The notes beneath the pieces are model-generated. The model ran no database searches and was not told where the DNA came from. It saw only the letters and a list, made by a program, of their open reading frames with translations. From contig JAJCZZ010000021.1 in the NCBI GenBank assembly GCA_029262115.1, positions 1 through 64,000 of the forward strand: a DNA stretch of 64,000 bases, written 5' to 3'. This stretch comes from Gemmatimonadota bacterium (GTDB lineage: Bacteria; Gemmatimonadota; Gemmatimonadetes; Longimicrobiales; Gaopeijiaceae). This document shows, piece after piece, positions 53,379-64,000 of the stretch (position 1 is its first letter; every line of letters starts with the position of its first letter). Both the position numbers and the translations under genes were made by a program.

Positions 53379-55133
53379 TTGACCACCCTCACTCAACTCT
53401 GGACACTGCTGTCCTCCGATCAGAAGCGGTCGGCCGTCAGCCTATTGGCACTGATGCTCGTCAGCATGGTTCTCGAGACGCTGAGCGTGGGCGCCGTGAT
53501 CCCTGCCCTCGCGGTCATGACCCAGGAGAACCTGGCCGAGCGGTATCAATTCGCCGGCCCTGTCCTCGAGGCGATCGGTAATCCTAGCCGCGAGCGGCTG
53601 ATCGTCCTCGGCATGCTGCTGATGGTCTGTCTCTATGCTGTCAAGTCGGTGTTTCTCGGCGTCCTAGCGTGGTTTCAGGCCCGCCTAGTCGCACACATCG
53701 AGGCGGACGTTTCCGTGCGCCTGTACGCCGGGTACCTCCATCAGCCGTACGCCTTCCACCTCCGCAGAAACTCCGCGCAACTTCTGACCTACGTGGGCCA
53801 GGTAAGCCAATTCGCCGGCGTCGTGACAGAAGGATCGAAGCTGTTCGCCGAGTCGTTCGTCATCGCCGGGATAGCCGCTCTCCTTCTCTGGGTAGAGCCG
53901 CTGGGAGCGGTGGTCGTAGTCGGGACGCTCGGTGTTGCGAGTTGGGCGTTTCACGGTCTCACGCGGCGTCGCATCCTCCACTGGGGTGAAGCGCGCCTGG
54001 CTCACAACGAGTCATCGATTCAACAACTCCAGCAAGGGTTGGGCGGCGTTAAGGAGGTGCAGCTCCTAGGGAGGGAAGCCGAGTTCGTGGCACAATTCCG
54101 GGATCACGTTATCCCGTTTGCGAACGCCAACCAGCATCAGACGACGCTGCGGGCGTTGCCCAAACTCTGGTTGGAGTTGCTGGCGGTCGGGGGACTGGCC
54201 GCGCTCGTGGCCGTCATGGTCGCCAAGGGACGCCCTCTCGACACGCTCCTCCCAACCGTGGGCCTGTTCGCCGCGGCGGCGTTTCGCCTGATGCCGTCCG
54301 CGAATCGGGTGCTGGGCGCCGTCCAGGGCATCCGCTATCTCGTTCCCGTTGTGGGTACGTTGTACTCGGAGGTGCAGGAGGTCGAGCCATGGACGCCCCG
54401 TTCGTCGGCTCGCCCGGTGCACCTCGCTAGCCAAATCACCCTCAAGGATATCGGCTTTCGGTACGGCGGCGCGGATCAACCGGCCCTGAGTGGTGTCAAC
54501 CTGACGATCACCCGGGGGCAAGCCGTGGGCTTCGTCGGACGAAGTGGGTCAGGAAAGACGACGCTGATCGACATCGTGCTGGGCCTGCTTCGCCCCGACG
54601 CCGGAGGGGTGCGGGTCGACGGTCACGATATCTGGGACAACATCCGCGGCTGGCAGGACCAGATCGGCTATGTACCTCAGTCCATCTTCTTGACGGACGA
54701 GTCGATCCGGAACAACATCGCGTTTGGCTTGCCCGCAGACACTATTGACGACGCGGCCGTGGGGCGGGCGGTCGAAGCCGCCCAGTTGGGCGAATTTGTT
54801 TCGCAACTGCCGTCGAAGCTCGAGACGGTGGTAGGCGAACGAGGCGTACGCCTGTCCGGTGGGCAACGCCAGCGCATTGGGATCGCACGGGCCCTCTACC
54901 ACGACCCAGACGTGTTGGTCCTTGATGAAGCGACCAGTGCGCTCGACACGACCACTGAACAGGACGTCATGGCCGCCGTGCGGGACCTTCACGGCAAGAA
55001 GACCATCCTGATTGTTGCCCATCGGTTGAGCACCGTGGACTATTGCGACCGGGTCTTCCGCCTGGACCAAGGGTGTCTGGTACCCGGCGGAACGATCGAA
55101 CCCGGCGCCCCCTCGGCTCTCCGCCTGCGGTAG
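53379..55133 (+). CDS. ABC exporter/flippase, PglK/MsbA type
   Basis: 584-aa half-transporter with a fused permease and ATPase. Six membrane helices occupy about residues 15-320. The nucleotide-binding domain has Walker A GRSGSGKTT near 387, signature LSGGQRQRIGIARAL near 493 and Walker B VLVLDEATSALD near 511. Position in a glycan operon with pseB suggests a lipid-linked oligosaccharide flippase like PglK of Campylobacter, though lipid or lipopolysaccharide export is also possible. The start codon is TTG at 53379, with no strong ribosome site. Confidence 0.9.
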   Translation: MTTLTQLWTLLSSDQKRSAVSLLALMLVSMVLETLSVGAVIPALAVMTQENLAERYQFAGPVLEAIGNPSRERLIVLGMLLMVCLYAVKSVFLGVLAWFQARLVAHIEADVSVRLYAGYLHQPYAFHLRRNSAQLLTYVGQVSQFAGVVTEGSKLFAESFVIAGIAALLLWVEPLGAVVVVGTLGVASWAFHGLTRRRILHWGEARLAHNESSIQQLQQGLGGVKEVQLLGREAEFVAQFRDHVIPFANANQHQTTLRALPKLWLELLAVGGLAALVAVMVAKGRPLDTLLPTVGLFAAAAFRLMPSANRVLGAVQGIRYLVPVVGTLYSEVQEVEPWTPRSSARPVHLASQITLKDIGFRYGGADQPALSGVNLTITRGQAVGFVGRSGSGKTTLIDIVLGLLRPDAGGVRVDGHDIWDNIRGWQDQIGYVPQSIFLTDESIRNNIAFGLPADTIDDAAVGRAVEAAQLGEFVSQLPSKLETVVGERGVRLSGGQRQRIGIARALYHDPDVLVLDEATSALDTTTEQDVMAAVRDLHGKKTILIVAHRLSTVDYCDRVFRLDQGCLVPGGTIEPGAPSALRLR

Positions 55134-57060
<1,927 letters not shown>

Positions 57061-57064
<4 letters not shown>

Positions 57065-59088
57065 CCGTCGTAGCGATCGTCCAAGCGAGGATGGAATCGT
57101 CCAGATTCCCGGGGAAGGTACTTCACGAGGTCGGGGGCCGGCCGTTGATCGCGATCCTTCTGGAGCGCCTCCAGCGTGCTGCCAGCGTGGACGCCATCGT
57201 GGTCGCGACCCCGGCAACGCCGGCCAATCGGGAGTTGGGCGCCAGGACGAAGGCCGTGGGGCACCGGGTCTACCGCGGAAGCGAGGATGACGTGCTTGAC
57301 CGCTACTATCGAGCGGCGGTCAAGGTGGGCGCGGACACAGTTGTGCGAATCACCGGAGACTGTCCCCTTGTCGACCCGGAGGTCGTTGACGCGGTTGTGG
57401 CCCGCTTCTTCGACTCGGGGGCGGACTACGCGTCCAACACCATCCCGCCTACCTTTCCCGACGGGCTCGACACCGAAGTGTTCACCTTTAACGCCCTTGA
57501 GCGATCGTGGCGGGAAGCGACCGATCCGGTCCACCGCGAGCACGTGACGCTGTACATGAAGGAGTCGGGCGCGTTCAGTCTCGAGAATGTGAGGCACGAA
57601 ATCGATTGGTCAGCGGAGCGGTGGACCGTGGATCAACCCGAAGACCTCGAGGTGATTCGACGGGTGATCGAGCACTTCGCGCCGGACACCGACTTTTCCT
57701 GGCGATGCATCTTGGACCTGCGGGTCCGTCATCCGGACTGGTTCACATTCAACGATCACTTAGCACGGGACGAAGGCCTTCATATGAGTCAGGGACAGAA
57801 GCTCTGGAGGCGGGCGAAAGCCGTTATACCTGGCGGGAACATGCTGCTGTCCAAGCGCGCGGAAATGTTCCTACCGGACCAATGGCCGGCCTACTACAAC
57901 CGGGCCGCAGGATGCACCGTGTGGGATCTAGACGAACGCCCCTTCGTCGACATGAGTCTCATGGGCATCGGCACCAACACCCTGGGTTACGCGCACCCGG
58001 AGGTCGACGAAGCTGCCCAACGTGCAATATCACTGGGCAACATGTCCACATTGAACTGCCCCGAGGAAGTGCGGCTCGCCGAGCGTTTGGTTGAGTTGCA
58101 CCCCTGGAGCGATATGGTGCGGCTGGCCCGGACCGGCGGGGAGGCCAACGCCATCGCTATCCGCATCGGGAGAGCCGCGTCCGGACGCGACAAGGTCGCG
58201 TTCTGTGGATATCACGGCTGGCACGACTGGTATCTTTCTGCCAACCTCGGCGACTCGGCCAACCTCGCCGGGCACCTTCTTCCCGGGCTCGATCCGCTGG
58301 GCGTGCCCTCGGCGCTTCGGGGGACGGCTATCCCGTTCTCTTACAACAACTTTGACCAGCTGAAGAAGATCGTCGAGGCCGGTGATGTGGGGGTTATCAA
58401 GATGGAGGTTTCGCGGAATATCGAGCCAGAACCCGGCTTCCTTAAGGAGGTCCGCGCGCTCGCCAGTAGGCACAAAATCGTGCTCGTCTTCGACGAGTGC
58501 TCATCCGGCTTCAGACAGAGTTTCGGCGGCCTGCACAAGGCCTACGGCGTCGAGCCGGACCTTGCGGTGTTCGGCAAGACGCTGGGGAACGGATATGCCA
58601 TCACAGCCGTAATCGGTACCCGTGCCGTCATGGACTCCGTCCAGGATACATTCATCAGCAGCACGTTTTGGACGGAGAGAATCGGACCCTCGGCGGCGCT
58701 CGCCACCCTTGCCGTCATGAAGCGCGAGAGGTCCTGGGAGGTCATCACCGAAATCGGCCGGAGGGTGGGACATCGTTGGTCGGAGTTGGCTACCCGGCAC
58801 GGCCTCACACTCACCCTCAGCGGACTTCCAGCCATGCTTAGCTTCGCGATCCGATCCGAACGCATGCGGGAGTATCGGACGCTGATCACCCAGGAGATGC
58901 TAAAGGCGGGGTATCTCGCGACCAACACTCTATACGCCTGCACCCAGCACAGCGACTCCGTCGTCGATAGGTACTTCGACGCCCTCGATCCGATTTTTTC
59001 CACCATCAAGGAGTGCGAGGATGGACTCGACGTGACGACGCTCCTCGAGGGTCCGCTCTGTCACGTCGGATTCCGGCGGCTCAATTGA
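57061..59088 (+). CDS. SpsF-like cytidylyltransferase fused to class III aminotransferase
   Basis: 675-aa two-domain protein. Residues about 1-240 are a CMP-sugar-synthetase-like domain (VQARMESSRFPGKVL, RITGDCPLVDPE, REHVTLYM). Residues about 243-675 are a fold-type I, class III aminotransferase of the glutamate-1-semialdehyde type: ARTGGEANAIAIRIGRA binds PLP phosphate, Asp478 in FDECSSGFR binds the pyridine nitrogen, and Lys506 in FGKTLGNG forms the aldimine. Start TTG 57061 overlaps the reductase stop as TTGA; GTG 57049 is the alternative. It may aminate a sugar and activate the finished acid with CTP. Confidence 0.88.
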
Positions 59089-60002
59089 AGAACTCGACCG
59101 ATACGCCCCGTACCGACCGCGTCTTGGTCACCGGGGCAACTGGATTGGTCGGGTGTACACTCGTCCCCCATTTGCGTCGCGCCGGATACGACGTGGTCGC
59201 CAGCGGCCGTTCCGGGGCAGACGTCTCGATCGATCTGACGCTCCGCGTTCCGACCCTCCGTGCGCTCGACGAGGTCCGACCCGACGTCGTGGTCAACCTT
59301 GCTGCGAACACGAGTGTGGATGGATGCGAACGCGAACCGCATCAGGCCTTTATGGGGAACGTCCACGTCGTGGAGAATATCGCGGAGTGGATTCGGAGCC
59401 GCGCGCCGGCCACACACCTCATCCAGATTTCGACCGACCAGGTCTACGACGGGCCGGGGCCGCATCCCGAAGGGACGGTGTGCATCGTAAACACATACGC
59501 ATTCTCCAAGTATGCTGGAGAACTCGCCGCCGCAAACGTGGACGCAACCATCCTTCGGACAAACCTGTTCGGCCGGAGCCGGTGCGCACATCGGACCACC
59601 ATCAGCGACTGGATCGCCCGGTCGATCAGCGCGGGTGACTCGATCACGGTCTTTGAGGATGTCCTCTTCAGTCCGGTGAGCCTGGAGGGGTTGGCGCAGG
59701 CGATCACGCTGGCGGTCGAGCGCAGGACTCCCGGCCTGTTCAACGTCGGAGCGAGGGAGGGCATGAGCAAGGCGGAGTTCGCGTTCGCCCTCGCAGCGAC
59801 CCTGGAATTATCGACGGAAGGCATACGTGTCGGCACAACGCAGGACGTTTCCCTGGTCGCGCGCCGTCCGTCGGACATGCGCATGGATTGTGCACGATTT
59901 GAAGAGGCCTTTGGCGTTCGAATGCCAGCTCTCCGCGACGAGATTGAAGCGGTCGTGGAGGAGTACGTCGAGCACTCCATTCCACGGGCCCCGGGCACCT
60001 GA
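59085..60002 (+). CDS. RmlD-like NAD(P)-dependent sugar reductase
   Basis: 305-aa SDR of the dTDP-4-dehydrorhamnose reductase type: GATGLVGCTL binds NADPH, ISTDQVYDG is the active-site strand, and NTYAFSKYAGE contains the YxxxK pair. SPVSLEGLAQAITLAVERRTPGLFNVG is typical of RmlD relatives. The start is TTG 59085, overlapping the preceding stop as TTGA. No rmlA, rmlB or rmlC is nearby, so rhamnose is not implied; it likely reduces another keto-sugar. Confidence 0.87.
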   Translation: MKNSTDTPRTDRVLVTGATGLVGCTLVPHLRRAGYDVVASGRSGADVSIDLTLRVPTLRALDEVRPDVVVNLAANTSVDGCEREPHQAFMGNVHVVENIAEWIRSRAPATHLIQISTDQVYDGPGPHPEGTVCIVNTYAFSKYAGELAAANVDATILRTNLFGRSRCAHRTTISDWIARSISAGDSITVFEDVLFSPVSLEGLAQAITLAVERRTPGLFNVGAREGMSKAEFAFALAATLELSTEGIRVGTTQDVSLVARRPSDMRMDCARFEEAFGVRMPALRDEIEAVVEEYVEHSIPRAPGT

Positions 60003-60022
60003 GGCACGGAGCACCAACGCCG

Positions 60023-60757
60023 ATGAAGATCGTAGCCACAATCGAAGCACGAATGACGTCCACGAGGTTTCCAGGAAAGGTCATGGCCGAGTCGTACGGC
60101 CGGCCGATGCTCGGATATCTCATCCGTCGACTGGAGGCCGTCCCCTCCCTGCATGGGATCGTGGTGGCGACCACCACCAACGCCGACGACGACGTGATTC
60201 AGGCCTTTGCCGAGAAGGTGGGGGTGTTGTGCTTTCGCGGAAGTGAGAGTGATGTGATGGGGCGAGTCCTGGGCGCCGCGACCGCCCACGACGCAGATGT
60301 TATAGTCGAAATCACGGGCGACTGCCCGATCATCGACCCCGACATCGTTGAACAGGTCGTTCGAATCTTCCTTGCCAACGACGCGGCTTATGTGGGAAAC
60401 GCGCATCGACGCAGCTATCCCGACGGAATGGATACTCAGGTGTTCGCGCGCCAGACACTCGCGACCTCCGCGTCGATAACGACCCGACCCCTGGACCGCG
60501 AGCACGTCACGCTCCACATCCGGGACAACCCGGAGCTGTTTCCGCCGATTCACCTAGTCGCGCCTCCTTCTCTGCACTGGCCAGATCTCGGCCTGACGCT
60601 CGACGAGCGGCAAGATTTCGAATTGCTCGACCGAATCATCGGGCACTTTGGCCCGGCCACTCCACTCTTCGGGTGCCTCGATGTGGTGCGTCTTCTCCGG
60701 CGGAATCCGGACTGGGTGTCGCTGAACGCAGACGTGCATCGAAAAGGCGACACATGA
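60023..60757 (+). CDS. SpsF-like cytidylyltransferase
   Basis: 244-aa stand-alone relative of the N-terminal domain at 57061: IEARMTSTRFPGKVMAES at the start, EITGDCPIIDPDIVEQVV in the middle, and LDREHVTLHIRD. It lacks an aminotransferase partner domain. Two such enzymes in one operon suggest two activation steps or two products. It overlaps the next gene as ATGA. Confidence 0.9.
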   Translation: MKIVATIEARMTSTRFPGKVMAESYGRPMLGYLIRRLEAVPSLHGIVVATTTNADDDVIQAFAEKVGVLCFRGSESDVMGRVLGAATAHDADVIVEITGDCPIIDPDIVEQVVRIFLANDAAYVGNAHRRSYPDGMDTQVFARQTLATSASITTRPLDREHVTLHIRDNPELFPPIHLVAPPSLHWPDLGLTLDERQDFELLDRIIGHFGPATPLFGCLDVVRLLRRNPDWVSLNADVHRKGDT

Positions 60758-61719
60758 GATGGCGGGCCATCGTGGCCGGGCTAGGCCAAATCGGGATGGG
60801 GTACGATCTGGGTGCGCCGGCCTACGGTCCGATCACCACGCACGCCCGAGCCCTGTCGGCGCACTCCGCCTTCGACCTCGTCGGGGCGGTGGACCCGGAT
60901 GCGAACCGCCGGGGCGCGTTCGAACAACACTACGGAGCGAAGGCGTATGCCGAACTGCCGGACGCCCTCGCGACGCATACGCCGGATGTCGTCGTGGTCG
61001 CCGGTCCGACGCCGCTCCACGGGCCACTCATGGCACAGGTTCTCGATCACTCCGCGCCTCGGGCCGTGATCTGTGAGAAACCACTCTCGCAGGATTTAGA
61101 AGAGGCGCGGGGGATGGTCGAGGCATGCGAGCTGGCAGGTGTCAGCCTGTTCGTGAACTACATGCGGCGCTCGGATCCCGCCGTCATCGAGTGCAAAGGG
61201 CGGTTGGATAACGGCGCGATCGAGGCGCCTGTCAAGGGAGTTCTATGGTACTCGAAGGGCCTCTTCCACAATGGCTCGCACTTCGTGAACCTGCTTGAGT
61301 ACTGGTTGGGTCGGGTTAGGGGTTCCGACCTATTGAACCGTGGCCGGCTGTGGGACGACCACGACCCTGAGCCCGACCTCCGCGTGACGTTTGACCGTGG
61401 CGTCGTCGTCTTTCTCGCCGCCCGTGAAGAAGCGTTCTCCCACTATACCGTCGAATTGATTGCTGAGAACGGACGGTTGCGATACGACCGCGGCGGCGAA
61501 CTGGTTGTCTGGCAACCGGCCGAGCCCGACCGGGACTTCGAGGGATATACGGTTCTCTCGACCGGGGGCGAACGGATCCGGTCGGCCCTAGCGCGCTATC
61601 AGTGGTCTGTAACCAACGAGCTCGCCAAGTCCCTTGCCGGAGAGCCGTTCCATCTCTGTTCGGGCCGGGAGGCCTTGGGTACGTTGGAGTCCATTCACAC
61701 GATGCTGGAAGGCATATGA
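60754..61719 (+). CDS. Gfo/Idh/MocA family oxidoreductase
   Basis: 321 aa. Rossmann region VAGLGQIGMGYD, the family EKP motif in AVICEKPLSQDLEEA, and a C-terminal beta-sheet domain with SKGLFHNGSHFVNLLEYWLG, containing the conserved HxxH-like His pair near the substrate. Such enzymes oxidise or reduce nucleotide-sugar carbons using a tightly bound NAD. ATGA overlaps on both sides put it in one transcript with the SpsF-like and DegT genes, a combination seen in nonulosonate loci. Confidence 0.9.
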   Translation: MRWRAIVAGLGQIGMGYDLGAPAYGPITTHARALSAHSAFDLVGAVDPDANRRGAFEQHYGAKAYAELPDALATHTPDVVVVAGPTPLHGPLMAQVLDHSAPRAVICEKPLSQDLEEARGMVEACELAGVSLFVNYMRRSDPAVIECKGRLDNGAIEAPVKGVLWYSKGLFHNGSHFVNLLEYWLGRVRGSDLLNRGRLWDDHDPEPDLRVTFDRGVVVFLAAREEAFSHYTVELIAENGRLRYDRGGELVVWQPAEPDRDFEGYTVLSTGGERIRSALARYQWSVTNELAKSLAGEPFHLCSGREALGTLESIHTMLEGI

Positions 61720-62987
61720 CTTCATTGGCGATTCACGGCGGTCCGAAGGCGGTGACCCGGACGTTCAAGCGGGCCAACCCGATCGGGAAGGAAGAGGTCG
61801 AGGCCGCGACGCAGGTCATACAGAGCGGGACGCTTTCACAGTTCCTGGGCTCTTGGGGACCAGATTTCTACGGGGGGCCCAAGGTGCAGGAGTTCGAGCG
61901 CGCGTGCGAATCGTACTTCGGCGTGCGTCACGCGGTCAGCGTGAACTCATGGACTTCCGGGCTCATCGCGGCCGTGGGCGCCCTGGGCATCGAACCCGGT
62001 GACGAGGTGATTGTTACCCCCTGGACGATGTGCGCGAGCGCGACCGCGATTCTTCACTGGAACGCGATTCCTGTCTTTGCCGATATCGAGCCGGACACGT
62101 TTTGCATAGACCCGGCTTCCGTGGAGGCGAACATTTCGTCTCGAACTCGTGCCATCATGTCGGTCGATATCTTTGGGCAGTCAGCGGATATGGACGCGTT
62201 ACGCCGCATCGCGGAGCGTCACGACCTGAAGATCATCTCTGACTCGGCTCAGGCACCAAGTGCTCGGTATCATGGCCGCCCGGCCGGCACGCTGGCCCAC
62301 ATCGGTGGGTTCAGCCTCAACTATCACAAACACATCCACACCGGTGAGGGTGGCATTCTGGTCACGAATGACGACCATTTGGCCGATCGGATGCATCTCA
62401 TCCGAAATCACGCCGAGGCGGTGGTCGGAGCGAAGGGCGTTACCGATCTCAGCAATATGGTCGGATACAATTTCCGGCTGGGAGAGATCGAAGCGGCCAT
62501 GGGAATCGAGCAACTCAAGAAGCTCGCGGGAATCGTGGCGTGCCGGCGAGAAAGCGCACGCCGCCTGACCGAGGGCCTCGAAGGTCTTCGGGGCCTGCGC
62601 ACCCCGGTCGTCCGCTCCAGATGTGACCACGTCTTCTACATGTATCCGATGGTAGTGGACACCGCTGTCGTCGGGGTCGGCCGGGGCCGTATCATTGAGG
62701 CCCTCGAAGCGGAAGGGGTGGTGGGCCTGACCGCCGGCTACGTACTGACCCATCTGTTGCCGATGTACCAGGAGCGGATCGCATTCGGTTCCCGCGGCTT
62801 TCCGTGGACATCGGACTTATGCACCCGAGACGCCAAGTACGACCGGGGCATCTGCCCAGTCGCCGAGGAACTGCACGAGTCAAGCTATCTGGGATACGAG
62901 ATCTGCCTTCACGAGTTGGACTCGGACGACTGCGCGGAATTGGTTGCCGCCTTCCGCAAGGTCTGGGCGCATCTCGACGCGCTCTGA
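61716..62987 (+). CDS. DegT/DnrJ/EryC1 sugar aminotransferase
   Basis: 423-aa PLP enzyme, somewhat longer than usual. VNSWTSGLIAAVGALGIEPGDEVIVTPWTMCASA is the fold-type I start, ISDSAQAPSARYHG holds the PLP-binding Asp, and LNYHKHIHTGEGG the Schiff-base Lys. It could be the PseC-like aminotransferase that uses the PseB product, or work on the product of the adjacent Gfo/Idh/MocA enzyme. Start ATG 61716 overlaps the previous gene as ATGA. Confidence 0.92.
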   Translation: MTSLAIHGGPKAVTRTFKRANPIGKEEVEAATQVIQSGTLSQFLGSWGPDFYGGPKVQEFERACESYFGVRHAVSVNSWTSGLIAAVGALGIEPGDEVIVTPWTMCASATAILHWNAIPVFADIEPDTFCIDPASVEANISSRTRAIMSVDIFGQSADMDALRRIAERHDLKIISDSAQAPSARYHGRPAGTLAHIGGFSLNYHKHIHTGEGGILVTNDDHLADRMHLIRNHAEAVVGAKGVTDLSNMVGYNFRLGEIEAAMGIEQLKKLAGIVACRRESARRLTEGLEGLRGLRTPVVRSRCDHVFYMYPMVVDTAVVGVGRGRIIEALEAEGVVGLTAGYVLTHLLPMYQERIAFGSRGFPWTSDLCTRDAKYDRGICPVAEELHESSYLGYEICLHELDSDDCAELVAAFRKVWAHLDAL

Positions 62988-62997
62988 TGCCACCCTG

Positions 62998-63903
62998 ATG
63001 TCGTTTTTCAATGATCAGCTCTCGACCGCTAGTGGATGGATCGGGGTTGTCTGCCATGACGCCGGTGGAGCCGAGGTCGTAAGCAGCCTGGTACGCCGTC
63101 GGACGGGCACCTTCCGGTTCGCCCTTGACGGGCCGGCGGAGTCCATCTTCGAACGCAAGATGGGACGGGTCGAGTCAGTCCCCTTGGCTCGGGCCGTGAT
63201 GGGCGCCTCCGGCATCATCTGCGGAACGAGTTGGCAATCAGATCTGGAGGTCGAGGCGATTTGTCTTGCCCGGGACGCAGGTGTTCGCTCCATCGCGTTC
63301 CTGGATCACTGGACGAACTACGCGGAGCGTTTCGATCGGAATGGGGCGACCTCACTCCCGGACGAAATCTGGGTTGGAGACGAGATCGCCCAAACCCTGG
63401 CGGGAGCCGCTTTCCCACGAGCGGACATCAAACTTCGGTCCAATCCCTATCTTGAGGATGTTCTGGTCGACCTGGCGACCGAGGAAGTCGCTCTACGCCG
63501 AGAAGGTGAGGGCCTCCGTGTGCTCTATGTATGCGAGCCGGTCGCCGAACACGCCTTGCGATCTCATGGGGATCCCAGATTCTTCGGCTATGTGGAGGAA
63601 GATGCGCTCCGTTTTTTTATGGAGCGCCTGGACGCGCTGGGAGGACCCGTAGACCGAATCGTCGTACGACGCCACCCTTCCGAGTCGGAGAAAAAGTGGG
63701 CTTGGGCTCGGGAACTCTCCCCGGCCATCCGGCTCGGAGGCGCCTCTCCGTTGACCCGCGAGATTGCCGAAGCGGACGTGGTGGTGGGGTGCGAGTCGAT
63801 GGCCTTGGTCGTCGCACTGATGGCGGGAAAGCGGGTTTTAAGTTGTATTCCGCCAGGCGGCCGCGCTTGTGGCCTTCCCCACCCCGGCATCGAACATCTG
63901 TAG
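62998..63903 (+). CDS. unrecognised glycan-locus protein
   Basis: 301 aa without a family I can name. The start IGVVCHDAGGAEVVSSLVRR looks like a Rossmann-type strand-loop-helix, YVCEPVAEHA and VVRRHPSESEKKW in the middle resemble the start of a second GT-B half, and VVVGCESMALVVALMAGKRVLSCIPPGG near the end resembles GT-B donor loops of glycosyltransferase/CDP-glycerol-type enzymes. A GT-B-fold enzyme is therefore likely, activity unknown. It could fill the missing PseG-like hydrolase step, but typical PseG motifs are not seen. Confidence 0.75.
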   Translation: MSFFNDQLSTASGWIGVVCHDAGGAEVVSSLVRRRTGTFRFALDGPAESIFERKMGRVESVPLARAVMGASGIICGTSWQSDLEVEAICLARDAGVRSIAFLDHWTNYAERFDRNGATSLPDEIWVGDEIAQTLAGAAFPRADIKLRSNPYLEDVLVDLATEEVALRREGEGLRVLYVCEPVAEHALRSHGDPRFFGYVEEDALRFFMERLDALGGPVDRIVVRRHPSESEKKWAWARELSPAIRLGGASPLTREIAEADVVVGCESMALVVALMAGKRVLSCIPPGGRACGLPHPGIEHL

Positions 63904-63950
63904 GCGGGCTAACCCGGCTTTCCTGTAAGCTCACTCCTTGCGACTCCACG

Positions 63951-64000
63951 ATGAATCTTCCCATTCACCCGACTCCGTCCATCCATCCGGATCGCTCCTT
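63951..64000 (+). CDS. possible 5' end of the next gene (cut by the window edge)
   Basis: An ATG 47 bases after the preceding stop opens a frame to the edge beginning MNLPIHPTPSIHPDRS. The spacing and direction fit the operon. The IHPxxSI start is reminiscent of CBS-domain nucleotidyltransferases found in nonulosonate loci (PtmE-like), but 16 codons are too few to decide. Confidence 0.35.
   Translation, partial: MNLPIHPTPSIHPDRS

Noticed and set aside
53137-53382. 81-codon plus-strand frame in the gap before the ABC transporter
   Set aside because: No family resemblance, no ribosome site, and composition unlike neighbouring genes.
63904-63950. Short cggg/cccg hairpin after the last complete gene considered as terminator
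   Set aside because: Only four base pairs and no T-run; the next frame starts immediately downstream.

Overview
The window reads as chromosomal DNA of a GC-rich Gram-negative bacterium. BamD, a Wza-type export protein, a Wzz-type chain-length regulator and several lipoprotein signal peptides all imply an outer membrane. The GC content, TPR lipoproteins and gene mix would fit Gemmatimonadota or a similar phylum, but that placement is inference. No tRNA, rRNA, CRISPR array, IS element or phage gene was recognised. Most of the window is surface-glycan biosynthesis wrapped around a short housekeeping core.

Region A (206-18971, almost all minus strand) is a glycan locus. It holds two glycosyltransferases of different GT-B types, a dTDP-rhamnose-4-epimerase-like SDR, WecB, a WbuB-like glycosyltransferase, a D-glucuronyl C5-epimerase-like protein, a fused MDR plus Gfo/Idh/MocA oxidoreductase, two asparagine-synthase-type amidotransferases, and NeuA, NeuC and NeuB with a 2-hydroxyacid dehydrogenase. 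Genes mostly overlap by 1-8 bases. A methyltransferase gene on the other strand interrupts the locus next to neuB, and a 44-bp tandem repeat runs into the start of neuA.

Region B (19196-40933) is mostly core. It begins with a plus-strand lipoprotein made of seven DUF11-type repeats, then on the minus strand radC, rimI, tsaB, wzz-like, wza-like and tsaE genes, a UDP-sugar 4-epimerase-like SDR, nadD, bamD, TPR proteins, UDP-glucuronate decarboxylase, UDP-glucose dehydrogenase, a DegT aminotransferase, uvrB and rel. The UDP-glucuronate and UDP-xylose enzymes plus Wza and Wzz would supply and export polysaccharide.

Region C (41039-49575, minus strand) is an accessory locus with less extreme composition to the eye: a glycosyltransferase-dehydrogenase fusion, a 2-hydroxyacid dehydrogenase, a KdsB-like cytidylyltransferase, a cyclase-family hydrolase, a small orphan protein, a phosphoglycosyl transferase, an aldo/keto reductase and a thiamine-diphosphate E1 alpha/beta pair without E2 or E3. 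It looks like a pathway for an unusual, possibly carbon-branched, CMP-activated sugar acid.

Region D (49710-63903) starts with a GNAT acetyltransferase and a HAD protein on the minus strand. After a divergent intergenic region it runs on the plus strand through a Nudix protein, a second NeuB-type synthase, a PglK-like ABC flippase, PseB, an aldo/keto reductase, a cytidylyltransferase-aminotransferase fusion, a RmlD-like SDR, a second SpsF-like cytidylyltransferase, a Gfo/Idh/MocA oxidoreductase, a DegT aminotransferase and an unrecognised protein. This is a nonulosonic-acid type pathway distinct from region A. With the phosphoglycosyl transferase of region C and the flippase it could build a lipid-linked oligosaccharide.
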